From NCBI GenBank assembly GCA_037954235.1, contig JBBMOA010000013.1, positions 20,623,001 through 20,687,000 on the forward strand: a stretch of DNA of 64,000 nt, read 5' to 3'. Position numbers and translations under genes: made by a program. Below, piece by piece: positions 14,101-27,340 of this stretch. Source of the stretch: Aulostomus chinensis. Taxonomy: Eukaryota; Chordata; Actinopteri; Syngnathiformes; Aulostomidae. The notes under the pieces are model-generated. The model was not told the DNA's origin, ran no database searches, and saw only the letters and a list, made by a program, of their open reading frames with translations. Numbering within the stretch: the stretch's first letter is position 1; each line of letters begins with the position of its first letter.

Positions 14101-15012
14101 ACTTCATAACAAAGTTGCAAACATAAGTCAGCCATGACAGTCTCTTCAATTACGTGACACTGGTGAAGAAAGAAGTGTGATGGATGAGTGTCAAAGCTCT
14201 CGGGAGCCATAAACCAGACAGCAAACACCGTCTGCCCATCTGTCAACAATCTCAATTAGGTGGTGCATAGGTAGAAACAAAGAAAAACCAGGAAGGATGT
14301 TTACAATGAGGGAAATATGTATTCAAGCGATTCGTCCATCCATCAGCACAAAGGCGAGTCAAATTGAAATCTGACATTTAGTGCCTCAACGCCTTCACAC
14401 ACTGGCACAAATATGGCAAAGTGACAAATTGTTTGCATCAGGCTTGTCCCTGGTTGATACCTCCGATAATGTTTAGGGTTGGAATAGGCACTCTTGACAT
14501 TTCACTAAAAGGTCAGGTTTTGTGTTCATTAATGCTCCCCCTTTAGCATACAACCAGGAGTGTAGGGATTAGGATTATTGTCATAATCTGGGAGTGTGCC
14601 AACTTCACGAATGCTGCTTCATTTGTTTCTGATTCCTTTTAATATCAGGAAGCCATGCACAGCAATGACAAGTTCACAGGAGGGTTTTAGTGAGATTTGA
14701 ACTGTTTTTAGAAAGACAGCTTGATTAGCAAACACACAAATTGGAGCCAGCTTGTTACATTTCTGCAAAAGAATGACAAAATAAAATGCAAAACTCATCA
14801 TTCTCTCTGCGTGTGCGAGACGGTCTCCTGGCAATTTCACAAGCCGAAATGTCCAGGATTAATTTGGTTCTGTAGCAGGGAGTCTGTTTACAGCCGAATT
14901 AAGAAAGCTATCTGTAATTCATTTAACGTCTGCACCAGACAAATGAGGGTCTTGGATCCGGAGCCAATAAACAGCTTGAAGCAGCATCGATATGTACATA
15001 GCCTTATATTAT

Positions 15013-15139
<127 letters not shown>

Positions 15140-16724
15140 CGTGTGGCATTTTTGATTAGCTAGCCTCCTCAGGGACTAGTGGGATAAATTGGGCCATTTT
15201 CTTTCATTCCTGGTATCTGTTGGAAAGCAAATACAATTAGAATTCCAGGGTGTTTGCCGAGGTTCACTTAAAGTTGAGCATCTTGTTTATTTTGGATGCA
15301 AGATGATTGTTTCTGGTTCAATTATGTGGATGAGTCATTCCTTTAGGCCCTTCTTTAACTGAGGAGATGTTGCACAGCAAAAAAACAGATGTATAAACAA
15401 TAAAATTAGTAACGGTACAACACGTTTTTTTTTGTTGCTTATTTACATTCGATTTCCATGGTTACTTGTAATTTTTCAGTTTTCAGGATTCATCTGCTTC
15501 CCCTTCTTTTAAGGTCAGAAGTTCAAACCATCAAAGTATGCTTATTACCCCAATGAAAATCGTCAGTGGTCAAAACATGTTGGTTTTTAGACAAGATTTT
15601 AATAATTAATCACTGTCTTGCAATGATCTAGCCACAAAACACAGGATTAAAAATTATTCCCTTTCTTGTTCCCCACATTTTTAGTTTGTCTTGGTAAAAT
15701 ATCTATTTTTTTTCACAAGAAACCGTTGTATTGTAAATCCCCATTGAAAGGCTGACACTAAGGTCAATATTCTGTCGTTAGACCAGTTCAGACCATATTC
15801 TGAAAAACACAAGTCACTTAACAAACATCCCCACATTCCACTTCTGCCACTACATGACAAGACCCTGGTCTTGAACCAGGATTATTGGGGTACAAGACCT
15901 GCAAACCAACCTGTAGGCCAAGAATCCACTTGGACCAACATCAGCCGTACAGGTATCAGATAAGTTTGGTATAGCAAATGAATATATCGGCCTTTGAAAT
16001 GGTATTCATTAAATCACTCAGCTGACATTTGGATGCCACAGTGCAGCTTCAGGCTTTGCACCTGGATAGGTACGATTTAAAGGTTGATCCATGTGCTCCA
16101 GCAGCCTCTTTTGCTTTGTTTACATCACAGTTCCTGGCCTGAGAAGCTCTGGATCCAGATGGGTAAAAGCACATGTAGCCCACTGCATAATGCATTTCAC
16201 TTTCTTTTTTTTTTATCCCCACCTGTGTCTTCTTTTGGTAACTTTAGCTGGGAACCCATGACAGCAGGGAGTGTAAACTGTATTTAAACTCTCTCCCCTC
16301 ACTCACCCCTTTGTCATCCTGCCATATTTGCTCCTCATCCATGGATAGTTTCTTTGCCTTCCTCCCTTTGGCTGGATCTGTCTTTCTTCATGCAGAAGAT
16401 GTGAAGAAAATACTTTTAACCTCACCTCAGAGACTGCTATGCACATTTACTTCAAGACATCCTGTCAAAGATTATTCTAACTTTTCTGTATTATTGCCTT
16501 CAGAGTCTTTCCACTAGAATTAACCAGGTGTCCAAGCACAGAGAACAAGACAAAATAGGGACATTTAACAGAGGATCCGGCATAGAGGCGAAGAGAAATC
16601 ACGGTACATTACCGTTTCATGCCTTGTTCACTCCTCATATTTTCACCTGCGGTGAACCTTGGCGCGTCCTTCTTTGTTTAGAATCCGGACGAATCTCTAT
16701 CGGACATAACAGACGCATTATAAT

Positions 16725-16851
16725 TTGATTGGTCCAGATTAATGTCAATCATCAGTGAGGGGCGGGAACACATTATGAACAAGGAAATAGGCCACCAAAC
16801 CGTCTGCTATTGTGGTGGTTAGTGGGGAAAGGGTAGAGTTACCGGTTAGCC
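16725..16851 (+). promoter_or_regulatory. gla: Probable gla promoter and 5'UTR
   Basis: An inverted CCAAT box (ATTGG, 16728-16732) and a GC box (GGGGCGGG, 16759-16766) lie about 85-125 bp before the gla ATG, with no TATA box in view. This is the typical make-up of a vertebrate housekeeping promoter. The transcription start is not determined. Confidence 0.5.
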
Positions 16852-19800
16852 ATGAGACTGGCCGTGTTTCTCCTGATATTCTCGGGTTTATTAAGTCCTG
16901 CTGTCGAAGCTTTGGACAACGGCTTGGCGCTGACGCCCACCATGGGCTGGCTGCACTGGGAGAGGTTCATGTGTAACACCGACTGTGACGCGGACCCAAA
17001 CAACTGCATCAGGTAGGTGACGTCAGCTGACAGTTGGGGTGCGTTCAGGAACACAAGTGGGTTGACACTTATTGTTAAATAAAGATTGATTAAAAAAACA
17101 CGAGGGTATGTGCTCAACGAGCTCTCTGACATTATTTAGCTTATATAACATATTTACATCACTCATGCTCACCCACTGAACGTTAAACATTTTAGAAGAC
17201 CAAAAACAATACATGAGGCTGATTTAGGAAGATCGAAGACTAAAGAAAAGGCCGCTTGAACTTAATTTTTCTCCGGTTATTCGAATATTGGCCTCATTAT
17301 GACCATACACTAAATTCTAAGTGCTCAAATTACTTATTTGTGGAGTAAAACACTTCATTTATTCCACAGTTACAGTGACAACTTACAAATATGTTCAGCA
17401 ACATGGTGTTGTATTATTTTTAACACTCATACCTGCTATTCCAATAGTTTTGGTTTTGACCCCCCTTCAAAAAAGCACCATTATGGAGCCCATCATTTTT
17501 CAGATGTTTTTATTTTTGTTAGCCCTCAATGCCCTTTTGGGGGGAGGGCTGAAGGTAAATTTCTAATATTTCACCAAATAAAGCAATAATTACAGATAAG
17601 TACAAAAAAAATGCTTATACTGCAAACGAAAGATCTTTATCAGATCAGTTAGAATCTCATCCTTGGAGACTGCTGTAATGATGACAACAAAACGTGATTG
17701 AAAAACAGAGCAACCACCTGATATCATTCGCCTGTGTTTGTTCTATGGTTTGAGGCATAGGGAAATAGTCATCCAGTAATTTAGTAGACTTTGTATGTAA
17801 GGCGTTTTTTTTTTTATTCTCACACATTCAAGAATATGTACGGTAATTACAGTCATTTCCCTGAATGCGTAAGATGAACATAAACCAAAATACAAATGTC
17901 ATGAGATCAGGAATTTTAAAAGAGAAGAATCACAATGGAGTCAATAAAATAAAGGGATACTGAAGGGGCGCCACAACTATTATATTCTCACTTGATGGCA
18001 GTTTCCTCCCAACTGGATATAGGTACAATGATATTTTCTTTGAGAATTGCAAGAAGTGAATCCACAGACTTCATTTGGATGGTCCGATTAAATACTTTAC
18101 AGAGGCTTTCGCACAGTATTGAGATGTTGAGGGGAAATACAAGTTGCCTTCCATTATTTTCTTGAATGAAAAGAGAGCTCTTCAATAGTAATCCTCAAGA
18201 TCATGTCCACAGATAGATTTTGTAATATTGTAGTTACAAATTTAAAAAGCCTCCCTTCCAGCTAGCCAACTGTACAAGTTTATTCATCCATGTATTTTTT
18301 TTTTACATTAGCAGAGAATATGGCATAAAACTCTCATCTTTCTTTGCCTTCGCCTGTATTTGTGTCTATCACTTCACACCGTACGCTGGCATCTAACTGA
18401 TACTATCAGCACCGCCTGTCTCCTCCTGTTGCCCTGGCAGCGAGCGTCTCTACATGCAGATGGTAGATGTGATGGTGAAGGAGGGCTGGAGGGATGCTGG
18501 TTACCAGTACATCTGCATCGACGACTGCTGGCCCTTCCACCAGCGTAACGCCGAGGGCCGCCTGCAGGCAGACCCCAAAAGGTTCCCAGGGGGCATCAAG
18601 AAACTGGCTGACTATGTGAGTACGAGCAATGAAGGAGCCTTGATAGTCGTCATATCACAATCCCTAAGTATTTGAGTATCCAAGGGAGTAAAATAAAGTG
18701 ATAAATACTTCAATATTTCATGTGTTCACTCCCTGGAAGATGAAGAAGAATTGACTTGGATGTTTTATTTATAGTCTCTACTCCACACTGCACTGTTGAT
18801 AGAATTCACCACTTTATTTAGCAGTGTAGTACCTGTTGTTTCAGGGTTGTGTGTTGACGTTACAAGGCGTCAACGCTATCCAGAATCCTCTTGTTTTTAT
18901 CTCAGTTATTCCAACTCTTTTCTTGGAGTTCTAACCTTACCACCAAGCCATTCAGTCGCAATTTTACCTGACAGGACAAACAAACAAACAAACAAAAAAC
19001 CTTTGGAAACGTAGAACTACTCTTCCAAACTTCTGTAAACTCTGCACTGCACTCACTTGGGAAACCAGCGATACACGTGCCTAGTTTGATGATGACAGGA
19101 TGAATGTTTGTTGAGATAATCAAGGAAAAGCCGATCAGGGACACAGACGGATAGATTGACGGATCCCTCATGCGTTAGCCGGATATGCAGGACATCATGT
19201 AGCAACTTGAAAATCTTTGGCAATTAAAAAAGTTTAGGAACCTCAACTTATATAACTCTTGAGGTAAAAACTGGTCCATATTCATGAGCCATCCAATTGA
19301 GCCAACCTGAGAATATTTACATAATGAAGGGGAAGGAGGACCACATGTGGTACCAAAGTGATACGACCTTGATACAGTATATAGTGTGGGTAGGAATGGG
19401 AAGCCTAGTTTTCACACTCTTTATGACAGACCTTTAGGAGGAGAGGTGGAGATCACGGCAGAGGCATCTGACAAGGTCGAAGGAGACGCTCAGGATTTTC
19501 AGTTGTGTAACATCGCCATCTACTGACTGTGAAGCATCACCTACCTAGAAAATAAGTTCTCTCCTGACTTTTTTGCAAATCATTGTCCCAATTTCAGGTG
19601 CATTCTAAGGGTCTAAAGTTGGGTATCTATGCTGATGTTGGTACAAACACCTGCGCTGGATACCCTGGCAGTCTGGGTTACTATGAGACAGACGCTCAGA
19701 CGTTTGCTGACTGGGACGTGGACCTGCTGAAATTTGATGGCTGCTTTATGAACTGGACTTTGCTTGGGGAAGGTGAGACGTTCATTCGGATTTAAAATGC

Positions 19801-21864
19801 AGGAGGTCAAAGCAGGGTTAGGACCACCTGGTAGACACAGGTGGGGTTACAAGATGATTTCCAGAAATAGAATTTGAAATTTTGGGTCATGACTCTGGTT
19901 CCTTTATTTGGGGGTGCAGAGCTGTAAAGTTAGTAAGCGCCTGCAGAAAACTGATCCTTATTCCTGCCACTGTGTTCTAAGTGTGCTTTTTGGGCGTCAT
20001 TGCACAATGTCACTGTAGATATTGGGTGTAAATAATTAACTAAAATCTTAAATTTAATTGGTCTTGTTTAACATCCCATAAAAGTAAATTTTGTTTGTTT
20101 AAGGCTACACGAACATGTTGAAAGCTCTGAACAAAACAGGACGAAGCATTCTGTATTCCTGTGAGTGGCCCTTGTACGAGTGGCCCTTCCAACAGGTCAG
20201 AGAGAAGATGCGTGTCTTTACAACTATACCAAACATCAATTTATTCTGTACCATACTCCATGTGCCCTGCACTAACAAGGGTCCGTTTGCCTCCAGCCTG
20301 ACTACACGGCCATCCGTGAGACTTGTAACCACTGGCGTAACTTCGCTGATGTGTACGACTCATGGAGCAGTGTGAAATCCATCTTGGATTGGACTGCTGC
20401 TCATCAGGATGTCATCGTCCCCTCAGCTGGACCTGGGGGCTGGAATGACCCCGATATGGTACGCTGCTCTACTTTCTACCTTATAAACCCATTTCTAAAC
20501 ACCAAGAACTTTTAAGCATCAAGTTCAATTAAAAAAAAAAAAAAAAACTCACTGAATTGATTGTTGAAATGTTGCAACTGGAAGAGAATGACGGCTGGCC
20601 TTTAAGGAATAATTTGACATTGTGGAGAACATGCTTTACTTCTGTGAGACACTTACAAAGATGAATGTGATCCAAGTCTGCACTACGAGGCTAAACATGC
20701 TAATTTGTGTTAAAGAAGTGCACCGAGACAATTACAATTTAAGGATTTCAAGGAATTTAAATAAAATAATAAATTAACATCACTACTCAAATCCCTTGAA
20801 AATTCTGAACACCTTCGCCAATGGAGATTGAAAACTGTGTCACATTTAATTGTAAACTTTGTGAATGGTCACATCAACAGCGTGAGATTAAGTGAATGTC
20901 AAGGCTGTCCAATCACAAAGATTGATCCCAAAACAGGAATTATTATATAATCCCAGGATTATCAAGTTATTGTAAAAATACATCAGTAAAAGAGGCACAC
21001 TCGCCGCTTGAAAATGTGTATTCATTCATTTTGTGGTCATGCCACAGCCTTAATTCTTATTTTGATTTAAATGCTTTTTACAAATTGGTAGTGTCATCAC
21101 AGTAGAAATAAAGATATGTAAGGGTTCAACCTTAAAATCAAGTAAAAGCAAGTAGATACTTAGTTTTATTCAATTTTACAATAACTCTTATGCTGTGCCC
21201 GCTCTCAAGACGAAGCGGCTTTGCCTTCTTCACACGTCTGGCTCTGATCCACTCATCTAGCTCGTGATTGGGAACTTTGGCTTGAGTCACGACCAGCAGG
21301 AGTCTCAGATGGCGCTGTGGGCCATCATGGCTGCTCCTCTGCTCATGTCCAATGATCTGAGGAACATTTGTCAACGATCGAAGGAGTTGCTGCAGAACAG
21401 ACACATCATAGCTATCAATCAGGACCCGCTCGGCCAGCAGGGGTACCGCACTGCCCAGGTGGGTCTCTAATGTTGTGAGTAATTGATCCCTAGAGACCCA
21501 CTGAACTTTTAGTCCTCCTGCAAACTTTCCACAGGTGGACAGGTTTGAAGTATGGGAGAGGCCTCTGTCTGAGAACAGACTGGCCATCGCTGTGATGAAC
21601 AAGCAGGAGATTGGTGGCCCACGAGGGTTCTACATCAGCATCGTTCCTGGCTGGAAACTATGTGACCCCTGGTGCAACCTAACCCAGATCCTGCCTCACT
21701 ACATGGAGATGGGTGTCCAGACCCAACAGAGCAAAACGACGGTTTCAGTAAACCCTTCAGGCACTGCTCTGTTGACTCTTACACCAACTAGCAGCTTTTC
21801 TAAGAGACTCCACATGCTGCATTCGCAGGACATGTCTGCAAAGCGCCACATCACTGCTCTGTAG
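16852..21864 (+). CDS. gla: Alpha-galactosidase A (lysosomal, GH27)
   Basis: This enzyme removes terminal alpha-galactose from glycolipids such as globotriaosylceramide in the lysosome. Coding exons are 16852-17012, 18441-18615, 19598-19772, 20104-20195, 20297-20458, 21261-21458 and 21535-21864. All junctions are GT-AG and in frame, giving 430 aa (human 429). Residues 1-20 form a signal peptide ending near AVEA. The nucleophile Asp159 lies in LLKFDGC, and the acid/base Asp219 in WRNFAD. Glu191 and Leu194 in SCEWPLY are the pair that separates GLA from NAGA, which carries Ser and Ala there, so GLA is preferred over its paralogue. The cysteines of the human disulfides are present, including CDPWC near the C-terminus. 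It converges on rpl36a, whose 3' end is about 200 bp away. Confidence 0.96.
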
Positions 21865-21962
21865 TCCCACTTCACACCAGCAACTGTCTCAAGATGTCCA
21901 TTTTCTTCTTCTAAAAAAAAACAATAATAGATGTATAAATGACGTTTGATCCCTTTTGTAAC

Positions 21963-21968
21963 ATTAAA
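21963..21968 (+). terminator. gla: Likely gla polyadenylation signal (ATTAAA)
   Basis: This is the common ATTAAA variant about 100 bp after the gla stop codon; no AATAAA occurs on this strand before the convergent rpl36a 3' end. Confidence 0.45.
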
Positions 21969-22061
21969 AATGACTGGACGCTTTGCATGCTTGATGTTAA
22001 CAGATTGAACTGAACAGGCGCAGTGAAGAAAGAGCCCAAGTCCCACGTACATTTTGATACA

Positions 22062-22067
22062 TTTATT
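22062..22067 (-). terminator. rpl36a: rpl36a polyadenylation signal (AATAAA)
   Basis: AATAAA on the minus strand, 41 bp after the rpl36a stop codon, implies a very short 3'UTR typical of ribosomal protein genes. Confidence 0.75.
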
Positions 22068-22107
22068 GAAAATGGTGACAACTTTATCCAGAAGACTGAG
22101 CCACAGC

Positions 22108-24289
22108 TTAGAACTGGATGACCTGGCCCTGGAAAAGAACAGATAGAGACCTTTTAGTATTTATAGCTCCAGCAAGATACAAGATGTAGAATGCCAACAA
22201 TGCATGTCTCACTTTAAATGCTGCTGCCAGCTGCCTTTACCATATAATCAATTACATGGGCAGCAGTTCAGGTCGTAACGTTTTTTCATGCATCTCATAA
22301 GTGCAAACCTACAGAGACACCAGTGTGAACGGTACCAGAGTCTCCAAGGATACACTGGAAACAACCCCCTCATCTCAGATTAAGGACCTGCTTATTGCTG
22401 GAGTAGTTGATGGCTTGACAGCAAGCTCGAAATGTACACGCTAACAATCTCTGCACATTTCAAAGTGAGCATTCCTGAGAAACATAATTCCAGTCTCAAC
22501 CCTCCATCGAGGGCAGAGTCCACTTTATTACATCTGGGAACCTACAGGCTAAATTGAGCAATCTTGGGTCCTACTTCAAGTTTCTACCAAGGCAGTTTTA
22601 CAAAGAGTTCCCCCTCATTTTAAGTTTTCACTTGAATGAGAAGACAAATTTAACAAATTTCAACTGCTGACAAGGGTTTTTAGATTATCTCCTAATATAT
22701 TTCTGTATTATTTAGTTTGCAGTCACATCAACAGATCAGGTTTAATGTCTGACAATTAACTGTCCCGGGAGTGCAAAAGAGGCAGAGAGGACATAGGTGG
22801 GAAGAACATTACTCCACTCAGTTGCTCTTGTCCAGCAACAATTTCGCCGGTTAACAAATATGCATTTCACTTAATTAAATGAGAGCAAAGAATCCTGACG
22901 AAGATTTTACTGCAACTCAATTCTAACATCTCGTGATGCTAAACTGGCTGTAAACTAACTGTTATACTGAAAACAAGAGTCTTGGTCCAACTATCTGTTG
23001 CTTGCCAGAGGCTTTTCTTACCCAACAGGATTACTCTACCATATTAAAAGATCATAGTCAGTCAACTATGTACAGATTGCATTGATTTGAACATTTAAGT
23101 ACACCTTGAACACATGAACTAATGGACAATTAAAATCTTATGAACAATCAGCCCTACCTTTCTCTTCTTGTCACCACCCAACTCGAAGTGCTTGCATCTC
23201 TTGATGGCCAGCATTCTCTTGGATCTGCAGTTTGGCTCCACACACTCAAGCCTCAACACAATTTTCTTTGTGGTTTTAGCCTGAAAACAACATTATTGGT
23301 GCCTGCCTTCCCACACAATGGCATCATACTGAATATGAAACAAGCATTTTGAAATATTTACCTTTTTACGGAAAATAGGCTTTGTCTGTCCGCCATAACC
23401 ACTCTGCTTCCTGTCGTATCTCCTCTTACCTGCAGGAGTTTTTCAGATTAGCTATGATTTAAGTTGCTGGTTTAATGTAACAAATCCACACAAGCACAGC
23501 TGCCTACCCTGTGCATAGAGGGAATCCTTGCCCTTCTTGTACTGGGTAACTTTGTGGGGCTGGTGCTTCTTGCACTTCTTGCAGTAAGTCCTGCGGGTCT
23601 TCGGGACGTTCACCTGAACAAAATATACACGAAACCTTCAAGATATAACGTTCAACAACAGAGACGTCACCACCACAATCCAACGTGCTACCTAGCAAAT
23701 ATGCCATGTTGGAGCTACGTAACGGGTTTACATGCGGAGACAATACGTTAACAGATGGAGAATATTAGCCGTTAACTGGCAAATTGATTACATTAAGAGG
23801 TCAAGATCACATGCTACTACTGTAAAAACTGCGATTAGCGAACACAGTTTTAGAAGAACAAGCTCGTTTCGTACGGTCTCGCTCGGAGCTTCATGCTACG
23901 GTTAGCACAAGCTACTTCGTTAGCATTTGGGTAAATTCACCCAAATTCAGCGAAAGACCTGCGATTGATAAGAAGCATTACGGCAATAAAACACATTCCT
24001 GTATGCTACGAGGTCTGTTTCGACTTAAAAACGACTCAATGAGCCTGAATGTGAGAGGCCGAGTGTGTAGAAACCGACTAGCCAAGGCGTTTCACTTCCA
24101 GCACTAGCAGCTATTGTCAAAGGGCAATTTTGCACCGTAAAGAGTGCAAATGGGTGCTAATAATACAATCGTAGTGTGCGTCTAGTGATTTTTAACATGG
24201 ATGAATCAATGTGATGCAGCAATTGTGTATTAATCTGTAAGATTAAGGTAGATTCTATAAAGTGTATTCGGGTAGTAAATTCATACCAT
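22108..24289 (-). CDS. rpl36a: 60S ribosomal protein eL42 (L36a)
   Basis: This is a small basic zinc-binding protein of the large ribosomal subunit, near the E site. Exons in transcript order are 24287-24289 (ATG only), 23508-23613, 23362-23429, 23158-23280 and 22108-22128, all GT-AG, encoding 106 aa, the exact length of the human protein. The sequence begins MVNVPKTRRTYCKKC and ends GQVIQF. CKKC in exon 2 and the ECVEPNC region in exon 4 supply the zinc-binding cysteines. The first exon carries only the start codon, the same layout as in mammals. Full identity over nearly the whole length leaves no other candidate except the near-identical retroposed paralogue RPL36AL, which lacks introns and is therefore excluded. 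Expression is likely controlled through a pyrimidine-rich 5' leader. Confidence 0.97.
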
Positions 24290-24345
24290 GGCTGCGACCC
24301 GATGCAGAGGAAAAGAGGAAGGACAGAGCCGGAAGCATTTCTTCA
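24290..24345 (-). promoter_or_regulatory. rpl36a: rpl36a 5' leader with TOP-like pyrimidine tract
   Basis: Upstream of the ATG on the minus strand, 24306-24323 is an unbroken 18-base pyrimidine run (TCCTTCCTCTTTTCCTCT). Ribosomal protein mRNAs start in such 5'TOP tracts, which place them under mTOR/LARP1 translational control. The exact cap site is inferred, not shown. Confidence 0.55.
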
Positions 24346-24376
24346 AGTGCTGCTCAGCAGCGACCAGCAAAATATT

Positions 24377-24392
24377 CTGCCCCCTAGTGGCG
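24377..24392 (-). promoter_or_regulatory. Near-consensus CTCF binding site
   Basis: The plus strand reads CTGCCCCCTAGTGGCG; its complement CGCCACTAGGGGGCAG matches the CTCF core consensus (CCACYAGGGGGC) closely. It lies about 90 bp upstream of the rpl36a start codon, between a ubiquitous gene and the lineage-restricted btk, which is a sensible place for an insulator. Occupancy is not shown. Confidence 0.6.
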
Positions 24393-26242
24393 AGAGATGT
24401 CAGGAGGACAGAAACCAGGCCTCACAGGATAGGCAAGAGCTCATATTTTAAGTGAATAATAAAAATGTTACTTCGTTAAAACAACATGAATGTGCTTTCA
24501 GATTTGGTAGAAGTTACATGATTGTACGTTTAATCGCTTTTTCTTTTTCCTTTTCTTTTTGTAGCAACAATGGATTTAGACTGAAGGAATCTAATCCAGC
24601 TATCAAGTGTAATGGAATGCGCTAGCGTGTTAATGTTTAGCCCTCTTCCACATGTCACCAAAACTGTCTGCAGAGCTGATATGAAAATAAGCAGGAAGGA
24701 AAAGGGGAAGTAAGCAAAGTCAATTCCTCTGTGGGTGGGTTTTAGTTCCTTGCATCACTCAGACTAACATACATTTTATGGAAAGCGAGCAACTGAGCCA
24801 AAGGTTCCCACCACTGCTTCGGGCTTCAACATCTGCAGTCAGCTTTTGTGGGAGTGGGGGTTGTTTCGGTAAGTGGCCTATGTCTTTAAATGCGGGCTGA
24901 ATCAAGAAGTATCTTTAGCTGCAATCTTTAGCCATTTCATTTAGATAACAAAGATAAAAGCAGCTGCATGAATGCATTTGAAAGATTCTCATAAGCTAAT
25001 TTGTGAGAATGCATCATACTGGGACAAAACCCACAAATTAACTGTTTGTATGCAAATCCTGAATAAAAGTAAAGCTGTGTTTTCTTCTATACTTGGTCAG
25101 AAAGTGTACATGATTTGTGTAATGTAATATTGCAGTTTTATAATTTGGGGGGGTGGGGGTTCTACTTACATCCACCAGAGGACATCAGAAATTTGCCTCA
25201 TTGATGTGATATTTGAACTTTTGTGTGCAGAAAGTGAAGTCTTCTTGCGTAATGCGCAATGAACTCTCTTTCTGTCATTAATCAACACACACACATTTTC
25301 TTGCACACATACCACACTTTATCTGTCAGGAAACATCAGGAAAGAGCGTGTCTTTACAGGTTCCTGTTAAAGCAGGCCTTTCATCAGGTATGATAACATT
25401 TGCTGTGTCATATACGCCACATGTCATGATACACAGTGAGCTAAAAGTCTGCATGTTATTGGACACGTATTAATATATAAGATTGGAATAGCGTAGAGCT
25501 GTCTTTGCTGCATGGTGTGAAGTGACGCGTGTTTTTTCTTTCAAATTTATCTACTTTGCCGTCATTCTTGTCATCCAATCAGCTCATAAACGTAAACTGT
25601 GACATGTCTTCTTGTAAGAGTTTATGAGTTTACGAAAGTTATTTAAGTGCTTTTGGCTCAATTTGGAGTGAAATTGATGCATCAGAAAGACAGAAAAAGG
25701 AAACTATGTGGCCCGTAATATGTTAAAGTAGTAAAAGGTGATGCAGCAACAGCTTTCAGCGCGGGAATATTTTGAATATTAACTGCGTTTAAAGACATTC
25801 AAAATGTTAGGTTGAATTGTGGCAGGTCACATAATTTCCTTTCCCCCCCATACTGCAGTACAGCATTAACGCAACTTCCCCATGAGTCTGTCCGCCAGCG
25901 TGAGTCAACTCCCTTCAAAAAAAACCCCCAAAAGACAAACTGTTACATCATACAGCAACATATGTGTGTATGTTCACATTCTGGTTCCACTTGATCAGAG
26001 GGAGGACAGCAGGGTGGAGAGCTACATCAGAGTAAGTCGACTTCAAGTTTATGACTTGAAAAACTCAGTAGGTGATGAAAAATGAGGAATGACATGTTTC
26101 ACGGAATAGGGAACATTGCCGTCCGTCTGTGACGCCAAAAACAAGAGTGTCAGGTATTGTCATCGGAACGTGAAGAAGTGTCGCACACTTGTTTAGCAGG
26201 GAGGCAAAGAAGCTTCTGGTGAAGTTACAGTTCAGATGATAG

Positions 26243-26321
26243 AAGGAAGTGCTGGCGAGCTGAAAATAGGCTGAGCTGAAGTGCGAACACATCTGACAGA
26301 TCATTCAGCTGTGGGACAAGG
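26243..26321 (+). other. btk: Candidate btk promoter element and non-coding first exon
   Basis: A purine-rich AGGAAGTG motif at 26243-26250 fits an ETS/PU.1 site. It is followed about 70 bp later by a consensus splice donor (AAGG, then GTGAGT, intron from 26322). Mammalian BTK has a non-coding exon 1 and a TATA-less promoter driven by PU.1, so this arrangement is plausible. It is an inference from motif and donor quality only. Confidence 0.3.
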
Positions 26322-27177
26322 GTGAGTTTGAGCCTCTGACTTATCTCTCATTTTTAGTTAGTTGGTGTTTGTGCTTCATTTGTTGATTTTTCCTTCCTCG
26401 CTTGACAGGTCACTGATGCTTTTTTTTATACTTGGTGGAGGTAAATTTTACACATCAGTAGAATGATTTTCATCCTTTTACTGCCGGTCACGCTGACTGA
26501 ACAACAACAAAACGCACAGAATTTTTTTTTTTTTTTCACATTGCTAATTTGTTTTCCCAAATGTCCAGTTGTGTTGTCATCAGAGTTTAGGTTATCCTCA
26601 TCCCTTAACAGACTCTCCACCCGGATCTGGAGGGGAAAGATACCAACTGAGATGGCCACCAAACTTTTTTATTTGCTTCTTTGTATAAAATGTTGGAAGG
26701 ATTACACAGAAGTTACTGGTGTGTTAACTAAATTTGTGAGGACCAGTTCAAAGGGCAGTTTGAGGGTTAATACTTGCCTTTAAGGGTACAGTAAGGACAA
26801 GTTTCAGGTGCGCCTAAGGCCAGGAGTTTGAGACCTTTAAATATTTTCATTTGAGGATTTTTTTTTTACTGAATAATTACCCGTCTATCAGGATGTGTTT
26901 TTGATCAAGGCTGTCTTCAAAGACCTATCAGAATATCCATCTTTTTTTTGGTTTGTTTGTCATTTTAAAGCCATTTGTCATGTTTGCCTTTGCAAGATTA
27001 CCTAAAAACTAGCAAGATAACACCAGAAAACGATCATAAGTGTGGGTGAGAATTAGCAGCAGATCAGTGACGTGGCAAATTTCTTCTGATAACATGTTTG
27101 GCTTTCAGACCCAGTCTTCATTTAGCTGAGCATCCTCTGAAAGACCTTCAAAATAAAACTCTGTGGGTCCTGGACCC

Positions 27178-27340
27178 AATGTGAGTGTGACTGGTTGTTC
27201 ATCTCTGTATGTTGGCCCTGCGATGGACTGGCGACCTGTCCAGGGTGAACCCCGCCTCTCGCCCGTAGATGCTGGGATAGGCTCCAGCCCCCCGCGACCC
27301 TTAATAGTAAGGAATAAGCGGAAGATGACGATGGATGGAT
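27178..27340 (+). mobile_element. 5'-truncated SINE copy
   Basis: The unit begins inside the element body (GTGAGTGTGACTGG), continues through the shared tail (GGCGACCTGTCCAGGGTGAA, GGATAGGCTCCAGCCCC) and ends in GATGGATGGATG. It is bounded by a perfect 13-bp target-site duplication, GGGTCCTGGACCC, at 27165-27177 and 27341-27353. The head and central domain are missing, which is the usual result of incomplete reverse transcription. Confidence 0.85.

Noticed and set aside
16852..21864. Alternative assignment as NAGA
   Set aside because: The Glu/Leu pair in SCEWPLY specifies galactose, and rpl36a/btk neighbours fit GLA.
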